This document shows positions 12,201-23,440 of a DNA stretch of 64,000 bases, piece after piece. The notes under the pieces were generated by a model. That model had not been told where the DNA came from. It saw only the letters and a program-made list of their open reading frames with translations, and made no database searches. A program made the translations under genes and the position numbers. This DNA comes from Ambrosia x helenae (lineage: Eukaryota; Streptophyta; Magnoliopsida; Asterales; Asteraceae): NCBI GenBank assembly GCA_030844895.1, contig CM061233.1, forward strand, positions 93,643,719 through 93,707,718, read 5' to 3'. Each line of letters begins with the position of its first letter. Positions within the stretch are counted from its first letter, which is position 1.

Positions 12201-13212
12201 ACCTGATTTAATGTTTAATCAGGTCTTCTTGTTTAGCCGTGTTCTTGTAATCTGATATTGTTCTTGTTATTCTATTAATATCGGATATGTCTCTGGTCTC
12301 TTGAATCTTGTGATTCAGTATCATATGTGAAGTTATAAAGTTTTTTTTTACTAAAGTCAGAGTTGATTTTATGTTCTTCACATGTCTTGTTTTCAGATGT
12401 AAGTCTGAGTTTCTAAAACTGTGTGGTTTTTTTGTCTTGTCAGATATGTTTCTGATGGTCTTATTGAATCATGTGTTTCATTTGTGGTATGAAGGTATAA
12501 ACACTTGGTTGATTCAATTAGTCTTTATGTTCTTCACAAGTATTGTTTCTTACAGACATGTTCTGAATTCGAGTATATGTCATCAGATGTGTATATGATG
12601 ATTGTTATATGGTTATATGATTCTGTATGTTTCATGTATGTATTTTTTTTGAATCGTGTGATTCATTGTCTAGATTTTTTGGTCTTATGGTCCATGTTCT
12701 GTAAAGTTGTTTGTGAATTTGTAAAATCAAATTAGTCTTATGCATTTTACAAGCTGTATGACATGGGTTTTGTCTTATCCAATTTTTTTTGGAATCTAAA
12801 AGACATGTGACTTGTGTATTATTGGATATGTTTTTTTGATAAAGATCTTGTGATTCTTCTCTGTCTGCTCATATTGAATTGAATTAGTTATAGATCTGTA
12901 TGACTATATGGTTTTATGTGATTCTTGTATTTTGTCTTGTTGGCATATGTTTTTTTTACGTCTCACATTTGTGAAGCCAGATGTTGTCAAATTAATTGTT
13001 GAGTGTGAACATACCTGACATTTTTTTGCTAGTTGCTGATTGGAGTTAGAAGGAAAAATTGTAAGGGTTAATTCTTCAAGTCAGTCAGTCAGCATATGTG
13101 CTTACGAAAGGGTTGTTTTCTCAGCATTGTGATAACATGTCTTGTTGAAATATATGATTTGATGATAATTCAAACTTAAGGTTGGAATTGATAGATATAT
13201 TTAACACTTGAA
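9300..13212 (+). other. non-coding T-rich interior of the LARD-like element
   Basis: About 3.9 kb, very rich in T and poor in C on plus, full of CTTGT, TGTCTT and TTTTTT words. Only chance ORFs under 80 codons occur, and none has a gag, protease, integrase or RT motif. A slightly less T-rich patch lies near 10200-10560. Nothing else recognised. Confidence 0.75.
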
Positions 13213-13223
13213 TTAAGGGGGGA
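13213..13223 (+). other. polypurine tract
   Basis: AAGGGGGGA directly before the TG of the right LTR, the expected place for plus-strand priming. Confidence 0.85.
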
Positions 13224-14038
13224 TGTTAAAATAATATGATACAATTCATCTTGGGTTAATTCAATGTTAAATATTTTATCAATCATATGTTGGTTATATT
13301 GCTTGTCTTGTACTAATGGGTTTATTAAGTATGCAGGCTGATAACAGGTGTTGGAGTGTTAGGACTAAAGCCCATTAGAAGTCAGCCCAACTATTCAATG
13401 AAGCCCATTCGAGAAAAGGTCTTAGGGTTCGGCTATAAATATGTGGCTGATATTATTGTTGAAAAGATGATGATCCATATTCAGTTTTCATCAGTATTCA
13501 CAATAACCCTCTCTCACCAATACACCCTATAATTACAATTGTCTTTCTTCTCTATTGCCTGCCACTGGTTAAATGGTTGTTCAACATCTCTTGTCTCACA
13601 TACTTCCGTGGCGGTTATGGTTTGGAGAGTAGCTGTCTTGCTCAATTCATTATTCAGGTGTATTATGTGATAATTATCTTGTATTTGTCTAGGGTTTTAT
13701 CCCTGTCTTTGTCTTGTATCTTTGGTATTGTTTTCTTGTTAGGTTGACGAACACTGGCTGTTTGTCTTCGTCTTCGTCTGGTGGTTAGGGTTTCCTATCA
13801 CCCACTGTAAGTTTGTATTTGTATTGTTCTCAAATGTGTCAACTGATCTGTTTAATCAGTTGACACTATCAGACTTTGTATTATTTTTTGAGCTTGTTAT
13901 TATTAACAAGTTCTTGGGTTTTGGTTGGGTGTTTTTTAGGGCTGGGTTAAATAAGATTTTCTCCACTGTTTTGTCGCTATCTCTCGTGTGTTTTTGTGTT
14001 GTTATTATTGAGTTGATTTAGATCTATAAATTTCTACA
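13224..14038 (+). repeat. 3-prime LTR of the LARD-like element
   Basis: 815 bp, matches 8472-9286 except for one base that I found. It ends TTCTACA and is followed by the CTTTC target copy, which continues directly into the THG1 exon. Confidence 0.95.
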
Positions 14039-14329
14039 CTTTCGTCATTCGGTTGTACAAACTCGTTAGCTTCAGAAAATCTGTCAAATTTAGTTGATAG
14101 TTACAATACTAAAAGTTATCCAATATGCACCAATTAAGGTTAATAAAATCTTAATTGTAAACTTAACCCAAAATCACAAGTTAATAAGATTAATCCTATA
14201 ATACATAATTACATATTTCACTCTCTTGGCACATATATATAAACTTAGGAGTTAGGAACCACCGAACCGATAAACAATTAGATAGTATAGGGTCTGCACT
14301 AATACAGAATGGAATATGAAAATATTATG

Positions 14330-14351
14330 TATGTATGTATGTATGTATGTA
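14330..14351. repeat. (TATG)n microsatellite
   Basis: About five tandem TATG units in THG1 intron 1, a few bases beyond the exon 1 splice donor. Confidence 0.85.
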
Positions 14352-14462
14352 GGTTTACCTTGAAAAATTGCGACCATCAATTCGAACTACAATTAAGTTT
14401 GGATACATGACTTCATGTTCGCTTTCAAACGATGTTACATACTCATATTTGCTATTCGCCAT

Positions 14463-14973
14463 GTCAGCCTATATTCAGCTGCACAGATAGATTAAATCAA
14501 AAAAAATTGCAGCAAAAAAACACAATGATCATAAATGAAAAATACAATAAACAGGACAAGAAAAAAACAATGAATAGACGAAAATAACACAATGGACAAA
14601 CGAAATAACACATTTTGTTTTTTTTTTTAATAAACAACTTGGGCAATTTATACAAACTCAATTGTTAGTTTTTTTTTATGGAAAATTGGTTTTAGGCACT
14701 GCCGTTGATGACATAGTTGGTGTCCTTTCTTTGGGCGGGCTGTTCGGGGCGACTCGATACATACAACAATTATTCAACTGATGAGATGGAAACCGCGAAC
14801 TCATTTTCCAGTACACAACAAACGCGTATTATGCATAATTGAATCACAAAGAATGAGTTTTATTAAATAAAAGAATGTACCTACTGCTACATTCTTGGGT
14901 GGAGATCAGAATCCATAATCAAGAACCAATCCAAAAGGGGGAGAAATCATAGCCTCATAGGGTTATTTTGGGA
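14463..14973. other. THG1 upstream region (5-prime leader and residual promoter)
   Basis: Only about 500 bp separate the THG1 ATG from the MITE/MULE complex, so the original promoter is truncated or displaced unless it is very short. No further gene seen. Confidence 0.5.
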
Positions 14974-15110
14974 GGGTGTTTGAGATTGAGTTTCAAAACA
15001 GCTTTTACGTTTGAGTTTTTGCTTTTGTCTTTTAGCTGTTTTCCGAGAAGTTAAAAATTTTGGCTTTTCCTTCCTTTTAATAAGTTAAGTGAAATACTTA
15101 AAAAGCAATA
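14974..15110 (+). mobile_element. left half of a palindromic MITE split by the MULE
   Basis: Starts GGGTGTTTGAGATTGAG and matches, in inverted orientation, the segment 26304-26437 that ends CTCAATCCCAAACACCC. The halves are of nearly equal length (137 and 134 bp). Joined, they form a foldback of about 270 bp whose centre reads CAATATATTG, exactly where the MULE sits. The MITE's own target duplication is not clear. Confidence 0.72.
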
Positions 15111-15165
15111 GAGGCCGGCTAACGTACAAAGGCGTTTTAACCTACAAAGTGTGAGAAGTCATCCT
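15111..15165 (+). repeat. MULE left terminal inverted repeat
   Basis: Begins GAGGCCGGCTAACGTACAAAG and pairs with 26241-26294 through GTACAAAG, CCTACAAAGTGT and GAAG blocks. It is diverged but in register. Confidence 0.75.
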
Positions 15166-15421
15166 GGCCGTCCATCTTCCCCATCTGCGTTTTACCTCGT
15201 ACATTAATTGCACATGTTTCTCATTAATGGCAGTTATCAAGTCGAGGGCAAAACAGACAAATTACAAACTAAAACATTTTGAATTTTTTAATCAAGCGTC
15301 CAAATATACCTCATTAATTGACGGTTCGCGTGCGATTAAAGTGCAAAACTGACACAGAAGAGCAAAAATCAAAAAATCAAAAAACAGAGCATCGGAGAAA
15401 CACTAATCATATCAACAAAAT

Positions 15422-18400
15422 ATGCCTCCAAAACGCAAATCAGGTAAGGAATTGTTCATGATTTCACTTGATCGTATTTTCTTAATTGATGTTAATCCTT
15501 AATTTTAAAAACCTAAAACAGGTGACGGACGTGAAAGAAGAAGCAAGAAATGTCATGATAGGCCTTCAAAACCAATGATTACAGGTATCTAGTAAAGGCG
15601 TTTTAGTCGTTTTAGATGGTTGATTGAATTAGTAAAGGCGTTTTTAGTCGTTTTTAGATGGTTGATTTGAATCTAGTAGAGGCGTTTTAGGTCTTATGAT
15701 AAAGGCGTTTTAACTGATTGTTGATACATGAAATGATTTGATGATGATATGATGTTTTAGGTGTTTTAAGGCGTTTTATAAGTTTATGAAGGCGTTTTAG
15801 GTATAATACAGATGGATATGATGTTTTAGGTGTTTGATTGTTTGAAAATTTGGGTGAATGTGATTGTAAAGGCGTTTTAAGTGTTTATGTATGCGTTTTA
15901 TTAGTTTTACTTATTAGGATGATGTTTTGTTGATCTACAAGTAATTAGTATATGATCCATAAAAGTTTCAAAAAACAAAAGGCGTTTTAGTAGTGTTATT
16001 GAAGGCGTTTTATCAGTAAAGGCATTTTGATAGTTTAACATTACTGATTACTTGTTGAGAACAGCAGACTATTGACAAGTAAAACTTTGAAAAAAACAAA
16101 AGGCGTTTTGTGAAATATGTGGCTGCGTTTTACAAATGACAAATTAGGGTATATCAAAACGCCTTTACTAATAATAGTAAAGGCGTTTTACTGATGTACA
16201 AATAAAATAGTTATAACAACAAATAAGTATCTCAAAACGCATCTACTAGTAGCAATAAAGGCGTTTTACTGATGCAAAACTATGGATAACAACCAATGGA
16301 TAGCTCAAAACGCATCTAGTAGTAATAGTAAGGGTGTTTTACTGTTGTTCATTGTTGTGTTTGTATTAAGCAGAACAACCAAGGGATCCAGGGACTGATG
16401 ATGATTTCCAAACTCCTTTGAAGGATTTGGGAAAGTCAAAGAAAGATGTAGATAACCCAAAGAAGGGTGTTCAGGAGAAAAATGCCCATAAAGAGAAAGA
16501 GAAAAAGAGAAAGAAACAAAATAAGGAAGATTCAGAGAGTGAATCAGATGATGATTTCGTTAAACCAGCAAAGAAACTAAAATTAAAAGTAGGGAAAGAA
16601 AAAGCAGCAAGGACTTTTGTTGAATACCGGGATACAAAATTGAAACTAAGGTGTTCTCCCGTGGAATTTGTAAGGGAGATGAAAGAGTTCACAAATGAAC
16701 AAAAGGAGGCAGTAAGGAGTATGGGATTTGGATCAGTGTTAGAAATAGATATAGACTCAATTCAAACTGGTCTGGGTTTCTGGTTGCTTTCGAATTATGA
16801 CGAAACAACCAGAACAGTTAATGTTGGGAACTGGAAGATAAAGATAACAAGTTCCTTGGTGCAAGAGTGTTTCGGGATCCCGGTAGGGACAATTCCTGTG
16901 TTGGAGCACGGAAGGCCAAAAAAAGGATCGGGTTCAACGATAGATGAATTCAAATCTCAATTCAACACATCTACCCCAACTGTTGGGCAAGTTTTAAAAG
17001 TGGTTAAAACACTGGTAAATTGTGGGAGAATGTTTAAGATAAATTTCTTGGTATTGTGGAACACAGTTTTTGGCGAGATAACGAAGTCAACAAAAGTTAA
17101 CTAGAGATTTTTGATTAGTGTTGATAAAGAAGATGATATACCAAACATGAAGTGGTGTTCATACCTACTAGAGTGTCTAAACAGAACAAAAGCAGGCTGG
17201 AAGCAAGATCAGTACAATGGGCCGATAGCAATGTTAACTGTAAGTTTCTGTCCATACCTATATTAAAACGCACTTATTATTTTACAAAACGCATGCATTT
17301 GTTTATACCTGTATTTAGTCTCTGTTCATACCTATATTAAAACGCATGTGTTATTTAACAAAACGCATGCATTGTTTATACCTGTATTAAGTCTCTGTTC
17401 ATACCTATATTAAAACGCATGTGTTATTTAATAAAACGCATGCATTGTTTATAAATTTTTTTAATAATTAAACACTTAAGTTGTTACTATATGCAGATTA
17501 TTTACACCCATGAATACAACAAAAGGCATAATCCAACACTTGTGAAGAATCCTGCAATTAGTTACATTACATCTTCGTCGTTGCACGATATGGAAAGTTA
17601 TATATACGATAATGGGCCTTTAACAGATATTGAAGAAGATGATGATGATAATGTTGAAGGGAATGACGAGAGTGAAAAAAGAAGTTCTGAAAAAGGTGTC
17701 ATCGAAACGGTGAAGGACGCTGTGGATGTTTTGGTGGGTCTGCAGGAAAAAGAAACAGCTGTCGATGAGGATGAGGTGGATTATGACAACCTAGACTGGA
17801 GGGATTTTGACATGGGGACACAAACCCAGCAAATGTTTGAGTATTGTGCAACGCCACCACAGCTGAGTGGGGTTGAGTGTAATAAAGAAGAATTCGACGC
17901 AGCTATGAAAGCTAAAAAGGTATGTCATGACAGTTGTTTTTTGTAGTAAAGGTGTATAGTTATTTGTAAAACGCACTTGGAAAAGTGTAAAACGCCTTTG
18001 ATGTTATCATGGCAGGTTTGGATGAAAAAAATGGACAGAAACATGAAGAAGTATCTAGACATCCAAGAGGAAATGGATGATATGGTTTCACAAGCAAGAG
18101 AGAAGTATTTCTGGTCTAGGGAATTGATCGATAGATGCCAGAAATGGGACGGCATTAGAGGTAAGTCGTCAAAAGAAGACGACGTTGTTAAACAAAAAGA
18201 AGCCGATGAACATGTGGTCAGCCTAGGGGAGGACCAAGGTTTTGAAGACTTGGGTGCGCAATTGGGTGGTGAGGATGATAGGGTTGTTGAAGAAGCACAG
18301 GCGGCGAGGATAGTCCCAACCGTGACCACAAAAACATTGGTGGGATACAAACGATTTGGGCATGGTAGGAAGAAGACGGCTGGAGATCAAAGTGGACAGC

Positions 18401-20162
18401 ATGAAAAAGTGGCTGAACAGGTAAAACGCATTTGTTATTTAACAAAACGCATGCATTGTTAAAACTGTCTTTTTCTGCAATTATAAGTAAAACGCATTTG
18501 TTATTTAACAAAACGCATGTGTTTTTTTTTTCTTTGTGGCAGCTTGTGAATATTGAAGACAACACAGGAGTGGGGCTTGATGAAACAGTTTCAAATGTTA
18601 AGACTGTTGATGAAAATGTTGTGGGGGAATCAACGAAGGTGGTGGAAGATAATGTTGATAAGGGTATTGTTATTGAAGAAGTATTTGACGACGATGGTAT
18701 AAGTGATACAGCACTTGCTATGCTACAAACAATAGAGCCAGGCGTATATGGTATAAGGGATGCAAGCATTATGGATGAACAACAAAATCAATTCGAAGAG
18801 CAAGTGAATTTGGCAGAAGTTATACCCAATGTGCCTTCGCTACAAGTAGAGCCGGAAAAGGATCCAGAAACACCAAAGGATCAAATTATTCAGGAAAAAA
18901 AAGGGAAAAAGAAGGTTGATGATGTTGATGCTGGTAGGCCAGTCAGAAAGAAGAATCCGTCTTGGGCTTTAAAATCACCTTACATCGGGAGAAAGGTTTC
19001 ACTGTTTGAGCCTCTGACAAAAGATGAACAGATGATGGCAGAGTACATGATGGCGCCAACAAAGCAAAAAATGTAAGTGATATGTATGAGCTTAGATTAT
19101 AGTTTGTAAACAACTAAAATTTCATTTTTATCTTTCAGGAAAGTGGTCTACAAATCGGATGCGGGGACATCGATATATAAGGTTGTTCTTGAAAGTTTCT
19201 ACCCCGGTATTTGGTTGCACACTAACGCAGTGGATGCATATATAGAGCTGCTCAATTATGAGGAGAAAAAAGTAAATGAAGATGGAGTGTACAAGCTTTA
19301 TTGCACCACTACAATGATGGTAAAAAAATAATAATGATTAGTAAAAACAGACAGTAAAACGCATGAATGAAACAGTAAAACGCATTTGGTTTTTTAATAT
19401 ATTTTTTTTTATTTTACTTGTTTTTTGAAATACAGCCAGACGACTACTACAAAAAAGGGGTTTCTGAACATGATAGGGTGAAGGTTTTCAAAAGCAATTT
19501 GCAACATATTATGAAGACGTTCAATATCAAAACTCTGGATGAATTTAACATCATTATAGTGCCATTGCTAATAGAGGGTCATTTTTATCTAATGTGCTTC
19601 GATATAAAGGATGGTTTCATTGAGTTAATTGACAACTCGAAGAATGAACCAGATTTTCAGGCAAGATATGGTGGAGTTCCCGAAGTCCTGGTATGAAAAA
19701 TTACTAGTTAAAGAATAAGAAAAAATATGTTATTGGGAATCACTTGACTTTGTCTTGTTTTATTGCCTGCAGAGACACACTTTTTACTTAACTTTAAGAA
19801 CATTGTGTGAAAGGAGCATAGGAATCGAGAGGATTGGAGGGGGGACAATACATAGGAGAGAAATGCCATGGAGAACTGAGAATAACGTAGATGACTGCGG
19901 CATATTCGCAATACGGCACATGGAAACGTATAAAGGGAAAAAAGTGTGGAAAGCCGGATTTGTTAATGAGTCGGAACTACAAAACAAGCAGCTAAATTCA
20001 TTAAGAATCAAGTATGTTGCAAAGTTGATACTTAGCGAGCACAACAGGGCAAGGGATGACGCTATCGAAGAAGCTCATAAGTTTAGCAAACGACCTTACA
20101 AGGATAATATGATTCGAAATGCTTTCGACAAAATGCTGAAACGAGTAAATAGTGTTAGCTAA
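15422..20162 (+). pseudogene. Ulp1-like (C48) cysteine protease gene of the MULE, one premature stop
   Basis: Nine exons with GT-AG introns: 15422-15443, 15522-15584, 16374-17239, 17497-17919, 18016-18420, 18543-19072, 19139-19319, 19436-19690, 19773-20162. The start gives MPPKRKSG, a basic nuclear-signal-like N-terminus. Exon 3 is Lys/Glu-rich, then has a globular segment typical of transposon-borne Ulp1 proteins (CSPVEFVREM to LVLWNTVFGEITKS). Exons 4-6 are acidic and probably disordered. Exons 7-9 carry the C48 peptidase: His in EGHFYLMCF, Asp in IELIDNS, Cys in VDDCGIFAIRHMETY. Ulp1 enzymes cleave SUMO or similar tags; the substrate here is unknown. Codon 17102-17104 is TAG in an otherwise open exon, probably CAG mutated, so this copy is likely truncated before the protease. 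Nearly every intron carries AAAACGC pairs. Transposons of the Kaonashi and VANDAL type are known to carry such genes. Confidence 0.82.
17247..17452 (+). repeat. three tandem ~74-bp units in Ulp1 intron 3
   Basis: Units start near TCTGT(T/C)CATACCTATATT and each carries one 21-bp pair of AAAACGC, followed by ATGCATTGTTTATACC. This shows motif pairs multiplying by local tandem duplication. Confidence 0.85.
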
Positions 20163-20496
20163 ATGTTTTTGAAGTTTGTTATGATAGACATAAACATATT
20201 TGTGTTTCTTTTGTTAAATGAATGGATCTGATTATCTTTGTTTTTCAGTTTAGTATTTGGTTTATTTTAACAGTTTTGTTAAAACGCATGTGATGAGGCC
20301 TAAAACGCATCAAGTTTCTCAAATCACTATACAATAATAAAAAAGTAAATTTAGTAAAACGCCTTCATTATTATATAAAAACGCACGTACATTGTTATTC
20401 TAACACATTTTACATAGCAAAACCAAAAACAAAAGCAACACATACAAAACGCATGGGGTTCAAAAGTTGGAGAAAGTTAAAACATAGAAGCAAGGT

Positions 20497-20808
20497 TTAA
20501 AGTGATTTGAGAAATTTGATCTTCATTTCCATTGAACACCTCAAAAGTGCAATGGATTTAGTAAGCTCTTCGACAAGATTCGTGTCTCTTTGTTTTGCAT
20601 CAATCATGAACATCAATGCCAATTCATGAAGACTAGAATCTGGCATCGCCTTGAGAATGTTGCAAACTTCATCTTTTCTGGACATGCGTTCATGGACATT
20701 ATTCAAATCATCCATCAAAGCACTCTCACAAGAATGATCATTGATGATTTGTTCTTCAATCCTCTTAATAAAGACGGATCTTGTATTGGATGATGATGAA
20801 GATGACAT
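20497..20808 (-). CDS. small ORF of the MULE, 103 residues, unknown function
   Basis: Starting at the Met that gives MSSSSSSNTRS, the product is a short, mainly helical, charged protein without recognised motifs. A possible TATA (TTATATATC) lies about 75 bp upstream on minus. The open frame extends a further 28 codons upstream, but that part is hydrophobic and spans the promoter-like DNA. Its central PDSSLHELALMFMI segment resembles PKSSFRDEALELI in the plus-strand small ORF at 21482-21823, which is weak evidence for kinship. It lies convergent with the end of the Ulp1 gene. It could be a chance ORF. Confidence 0.4.
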   Translation of the reverse strand: MSSSSSSNTRSVFIKRIEEQIINDHSCESALMDDLNNVHERMSRKDEVCNILKAMPDSSLHELALMFMIDAKQRDTNLVEELTKSIALLRCSMEMKIKFLKSL

Positions 20809-21438
20809 GGTTATTGTATGTAATCTTTTGTGGTGTGAAATGAAAGTGAACATGTTGAGGATAATATAGAAAAAAGATATATAAAATGACAAAATATAGT
20901 CACATGTAATACTGTGTGCAACAGGTTATGATTAAAAGAAATAAAACCTAAAACGCATTAATAATTTGGTAAAACGCATGTATGTAAAAAAGCTCCGAAA
21001 AAGACAATTCAGACTCACATGTTTTAACTGTTTTGGGAAATTCTTTGAATATTTCATTTTTTTGCATAGTAATAACAAGTTGTTTGGATGTATTTGAATT
21101 TTTTTTAATAAAAATAGTTTAATAGGGGTAATTATTATAAAACTCTGTTATTGTAATAAATAAAAGAACATTATTATACTTTGCAAGTTGATCTGATGTG
21201 ATGGTCATTTACTATAAATTAAGTACTCAACTACCAAATCTAGTTATAAGTGGTCTCTATGTTAACTACAAACATAAAAAACAGAGTATCTCTCATCTAA
21301 TAAAAACACAATTAATCATTCTTTTGTTTTAAAAATAAAACGCAAGTTGTAAATGATTTGATTGATATCTAACTAAAATTAAATGAATGGTTAATATGTT
21401 CAACTACCAGAGGTCATAACAAGAGATTGCCTGATTGT

Positions 21439-21448
21439 CTATATAAAG
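21439..21448 (+). promoter_or_regulatory. TATA box for the 113-residue MULE ORF
   Basis: TATATAAAG about 40-45 bp before the ATG at 21482, a normal plant spacing if transcription starts near 21470. Confidence 0.5.
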
Positions 21449-21481
21449 TAACGATCAGAAAAAACAGAGTAACAAAAAAAA

Positions 21482-21823
21482 ATGGCGAACAACATTGAGG
21501 ATGCAATAAACAACATCCAAGTAAAGACAGTAATCATGGTTGATTCTTCAACTGAGGTAAGGAGTGATATCAAAGCATCTTCTTCTGTTATGTGTGTTCA
21601 ACAGGATGTGCTGAGGCAGGCGAAAAAAAACCTTGATGTCCATGAAATGCTACTTGGTGAACCAAAATCAAGCTTCAGGGATGAAGCTTTAGAGCTGATC
21701 AAACAACAAGAAGCTTTTGAAGATTTAATCTATCACAGCTTGAAGAACACAGAAGAAACCATATGGTCTAACATGGCAGGTAAAAGGAAGGGGAGGGATG
21801 AGATTTTAAACAAAAAAGACTGA
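21482..21823 (+). CDS. small ORF of the MULE, 113 residues, unknown function
   Basis: Begins MANNIEDAINNIQ about 45 bp after a good TATA box (TATATAAAG at about 21440), with an A-rich leader. It ends in a basic tail (GKRKGRDE), and most of it is predicted helical by eye. No known domain recognised. It lies between the Ulp1 and transposase genes. AAAACGC motifs lie both upstream and downstream but not within it, as for the real genes of this element. This avoidance is the best hint that it is a gene. Confidence 0.45.
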   Translation: MANNIEDAINNIQVKTVIMVDSSTEVRSDIKASSSVMCVQQDVLRQAKKNLDVHEMLLGEPKSSFRDEALELIKQQEAFEDLIYHSLKNTEETIWSNMAGKRKGRDEILNKKD

Positions 21824-22035
21824 ATGGGGTTGGTGGTTTTGATGAGATGGTAGTTTTGGGTGGGTTGTGAATGTGGTGGGTAGTTTGTTGGTAGTTTTTT
21901 GGGTTTTAAGTTAGTATGTTTTCTTTGATGTTTAAAAATGGGGCATAGATGGTGATGTATGCCATATGTAAGGAAGTACAAAAGTATTTGGCTTTGTGTA
22001 CTGAATGATTATATATATATATATAAGTGTTTGTT

Positions 22036-22221
22036 AGTAAAACGCATCTAATAAACAATAAAACGCCTTCAATAAATCTGATATAATATATGTATAATAT
22101 GTATAAAAATTCACTAAAACGCATTCACAAAAATCACAAAACGCATTCATTAAACCAGTATAAATCTCAAAATGTTTACAGTATACTAAAACGCATTCAT
22201 TAGTGCTAAAACGCATCCATT
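22036..22221. repeat. direct repeat A, copy 1, downstream of the transposase gene
   Basis: About 186 bp with seven AAAACGC-type motifs. It is nearly the same as 22948-23127 in the transposase's last intron. The final coding exon lies between the two copies. Confidence 0.88.
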
Positions 22222-22947
22222 AAAAAATAATAAAATTCATTGCTCATCCACTTGATCTTCAACTCCTTGATCATCAACTCCTTGATCTTCTACATTTTCA
22301 TCTTCATCATTCTCATCTTGTAACATTGTGGTTTTTATCTTGTGTTTCCGACGATCATGTCCAACCTCCCCGCAAATGTTACATGTCCTTTTCCTTTTAC
22401 CCATACGACTTATAGCTTTCTCTTTGCTGGACTTAATTCGCTTGTGTGAACCACGGCCTTTATTTTTGATACCATTTGGCAAATGGACAATGGTCTCCGC
22501 CGGCTTGTCATACCCAAGCAAACTAGAGTACCGATCGTACTTGTTTTGAGTTGGTCTACTAAACCGACGTTCGTCCACCTTGTTGATCATTTCTTTCATT
22601 TTCTCATTGACAATCTTTAATTCTTCCAAGTCTGTTATTAAACTATTTGCAAGGTATTCACCAGCAAAAGCAACTTCCCTGGCAATCTTTCTAGCTTCTT
22701 TGCTTTTGTCATCACCAAACTCGTGTAACTCAAATGAATGGTTTATCTCATTCGGAACAACATCTTTTGTCCACCTCTTCAAAATGTATTTCTTCGGGAA
22801 TCTTTGAATTCTAAATGACCGAAGAACGAGAAATATATGCCTGCATAGTAAACCATATTGTTCAAACCTTTTACACGTGCATAATGTAGTGACATCATCA
22901 CCATCCTTCTTGAAAAGCACCTGTAAAAAGAAATGTATACTAAGGTA

Positions 22948-23127
22948 TTAAAACGCATCTAATAAACAATAAAACGCCTTCAATAAATCTGATATAAAAT
23001 ATGTATAATATATATAAAAATTCACTAAAACGCATTCACAAAATCACAAAACGCATTCATTAAAACAGTATAAAATCTCCAAGTGTTTACATTATACTAA
23101 AACGCATTCATTATACTAAAACGCATT
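22948..23127. repeat. direct repeat A, copy 2, in the transposase's last intron
   Basis: Matches 22036-22221 with a few substitutions and small indels. It includes the same order of AAAACGC pairs. Confidence 0.88.
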
Positions 23128-23149
23128 GTTGTTGTTTGTTTGATACTAC

Positions 23150-23440
23150 TGATGAAGAAGTTAACTACTGATAATGAAATTACTGCACAACCACTGATGA
23201 GAGAAACCACTGATAGTTAGTTACTCGTCAGTGGTTATCATTCATCAGTAGTTATAAGCCCATCAGTGGTTTGATCAGCAGTACTTATTAACTTAGCACT
23301 TCATCAGCAGTACTTATTAACTTCATCAGCAGTTTTATCTCAGCAGTACTTATTAACTTAGCACTTCATCAGCAGTACTTATTAACTTCATCAGCAGTTT
23401 CATCAGCAATACTTAATAACTTCATCAGCAGTTCATCAGA
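23150..23440. repeat. minisatellite-like CATCAGCAGT / TACTTATTAACTT repeats
   Basis: Imperfect tandem words such as TCATCAGCAGTACTTATTAA, and inverted ACTGATGA versions, fill the middle of the last transposase intron. They differ from the AAAACGC arrays on either side. Confidence 0.7.

Larger units (their letters stand above)
8467..14043 (+). mobile_element. young non-coding LTR retrotransposon (LARD-like) in THG1 exon 2
   Basis: Two 815-bp LTRs (8472-9286 and 13224-14038) begin TGTTAAAA and end TTCTACA. I found one mismatch between them (G/A near position 48 of the LTR). The 5-bp target duplication CTTTC lies at 8467-8471 and 14039-14043. A 13-base primer-binding site for initiator tRNA-Met follows the left LTR, and a purine tract precedes the right LTR. 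The 3.9-kb interior encodes no gag or pol domain that I can find, so the element must have been moved by enzymes from elsewhere. PBS type and 5-bp duplication suit a copia-related source, but without pol the superfamily is inference. It lies antisense to THG1. At one mismatch in 815 bp the insertion is probably tens of thousands of years old, using commonly applied plant rates. Confidence 0.93.
4835..14462 (-). pseudogene. THG1: tRNA-His guanylyltransferase, tandem Thg1 domains (ICA1-like), disrupted
   Basis: Thg1 adds the G-1 nucleotide to tRNA-His; plant proteins carry two Thg1 domains in tandem. Exons, read leftwards: 14359-14462, exon 2 (14044-14080 plus 8377-8471), 8245-8289, 7918-8063, 7752-7837, 7402-7509, 6993-7243, 6649-6780, 6514-6558, 6190-6359, 6005-6090, 5728-5835, and about 4835-5016. 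The first ATG gives MANSKYEYV. Domain 1 has VRIDGRNF and GFSDEY, which supply the metal-binding acidic residues. Domain 2 has GVSDEY and ends near VVVEHPNIIEDGFW. Exon lengths repeat between domains (132, 45, 86 and 108 nt), confirming an internal duplication. Lesions: an LTR element splits exon 2; the frame shifts in the interdomain linker near 7105; an extra A near 7005 breaks the domain-2 RIDG motif; exon 4 is 24 nt shorter than exon 10. The linker frameshift alone would end the protein after domain 1. The acceptor of the last exon is uncertain. Confidence 0.88.

Noticed and set aside
15590..16340. Regular short repeats resembling a CRISPR array
   Set aside because: Eukaryotic transposon intron; repeats are only 7-10 bp, spacing varies, orientation flips, and no cas genes occur.
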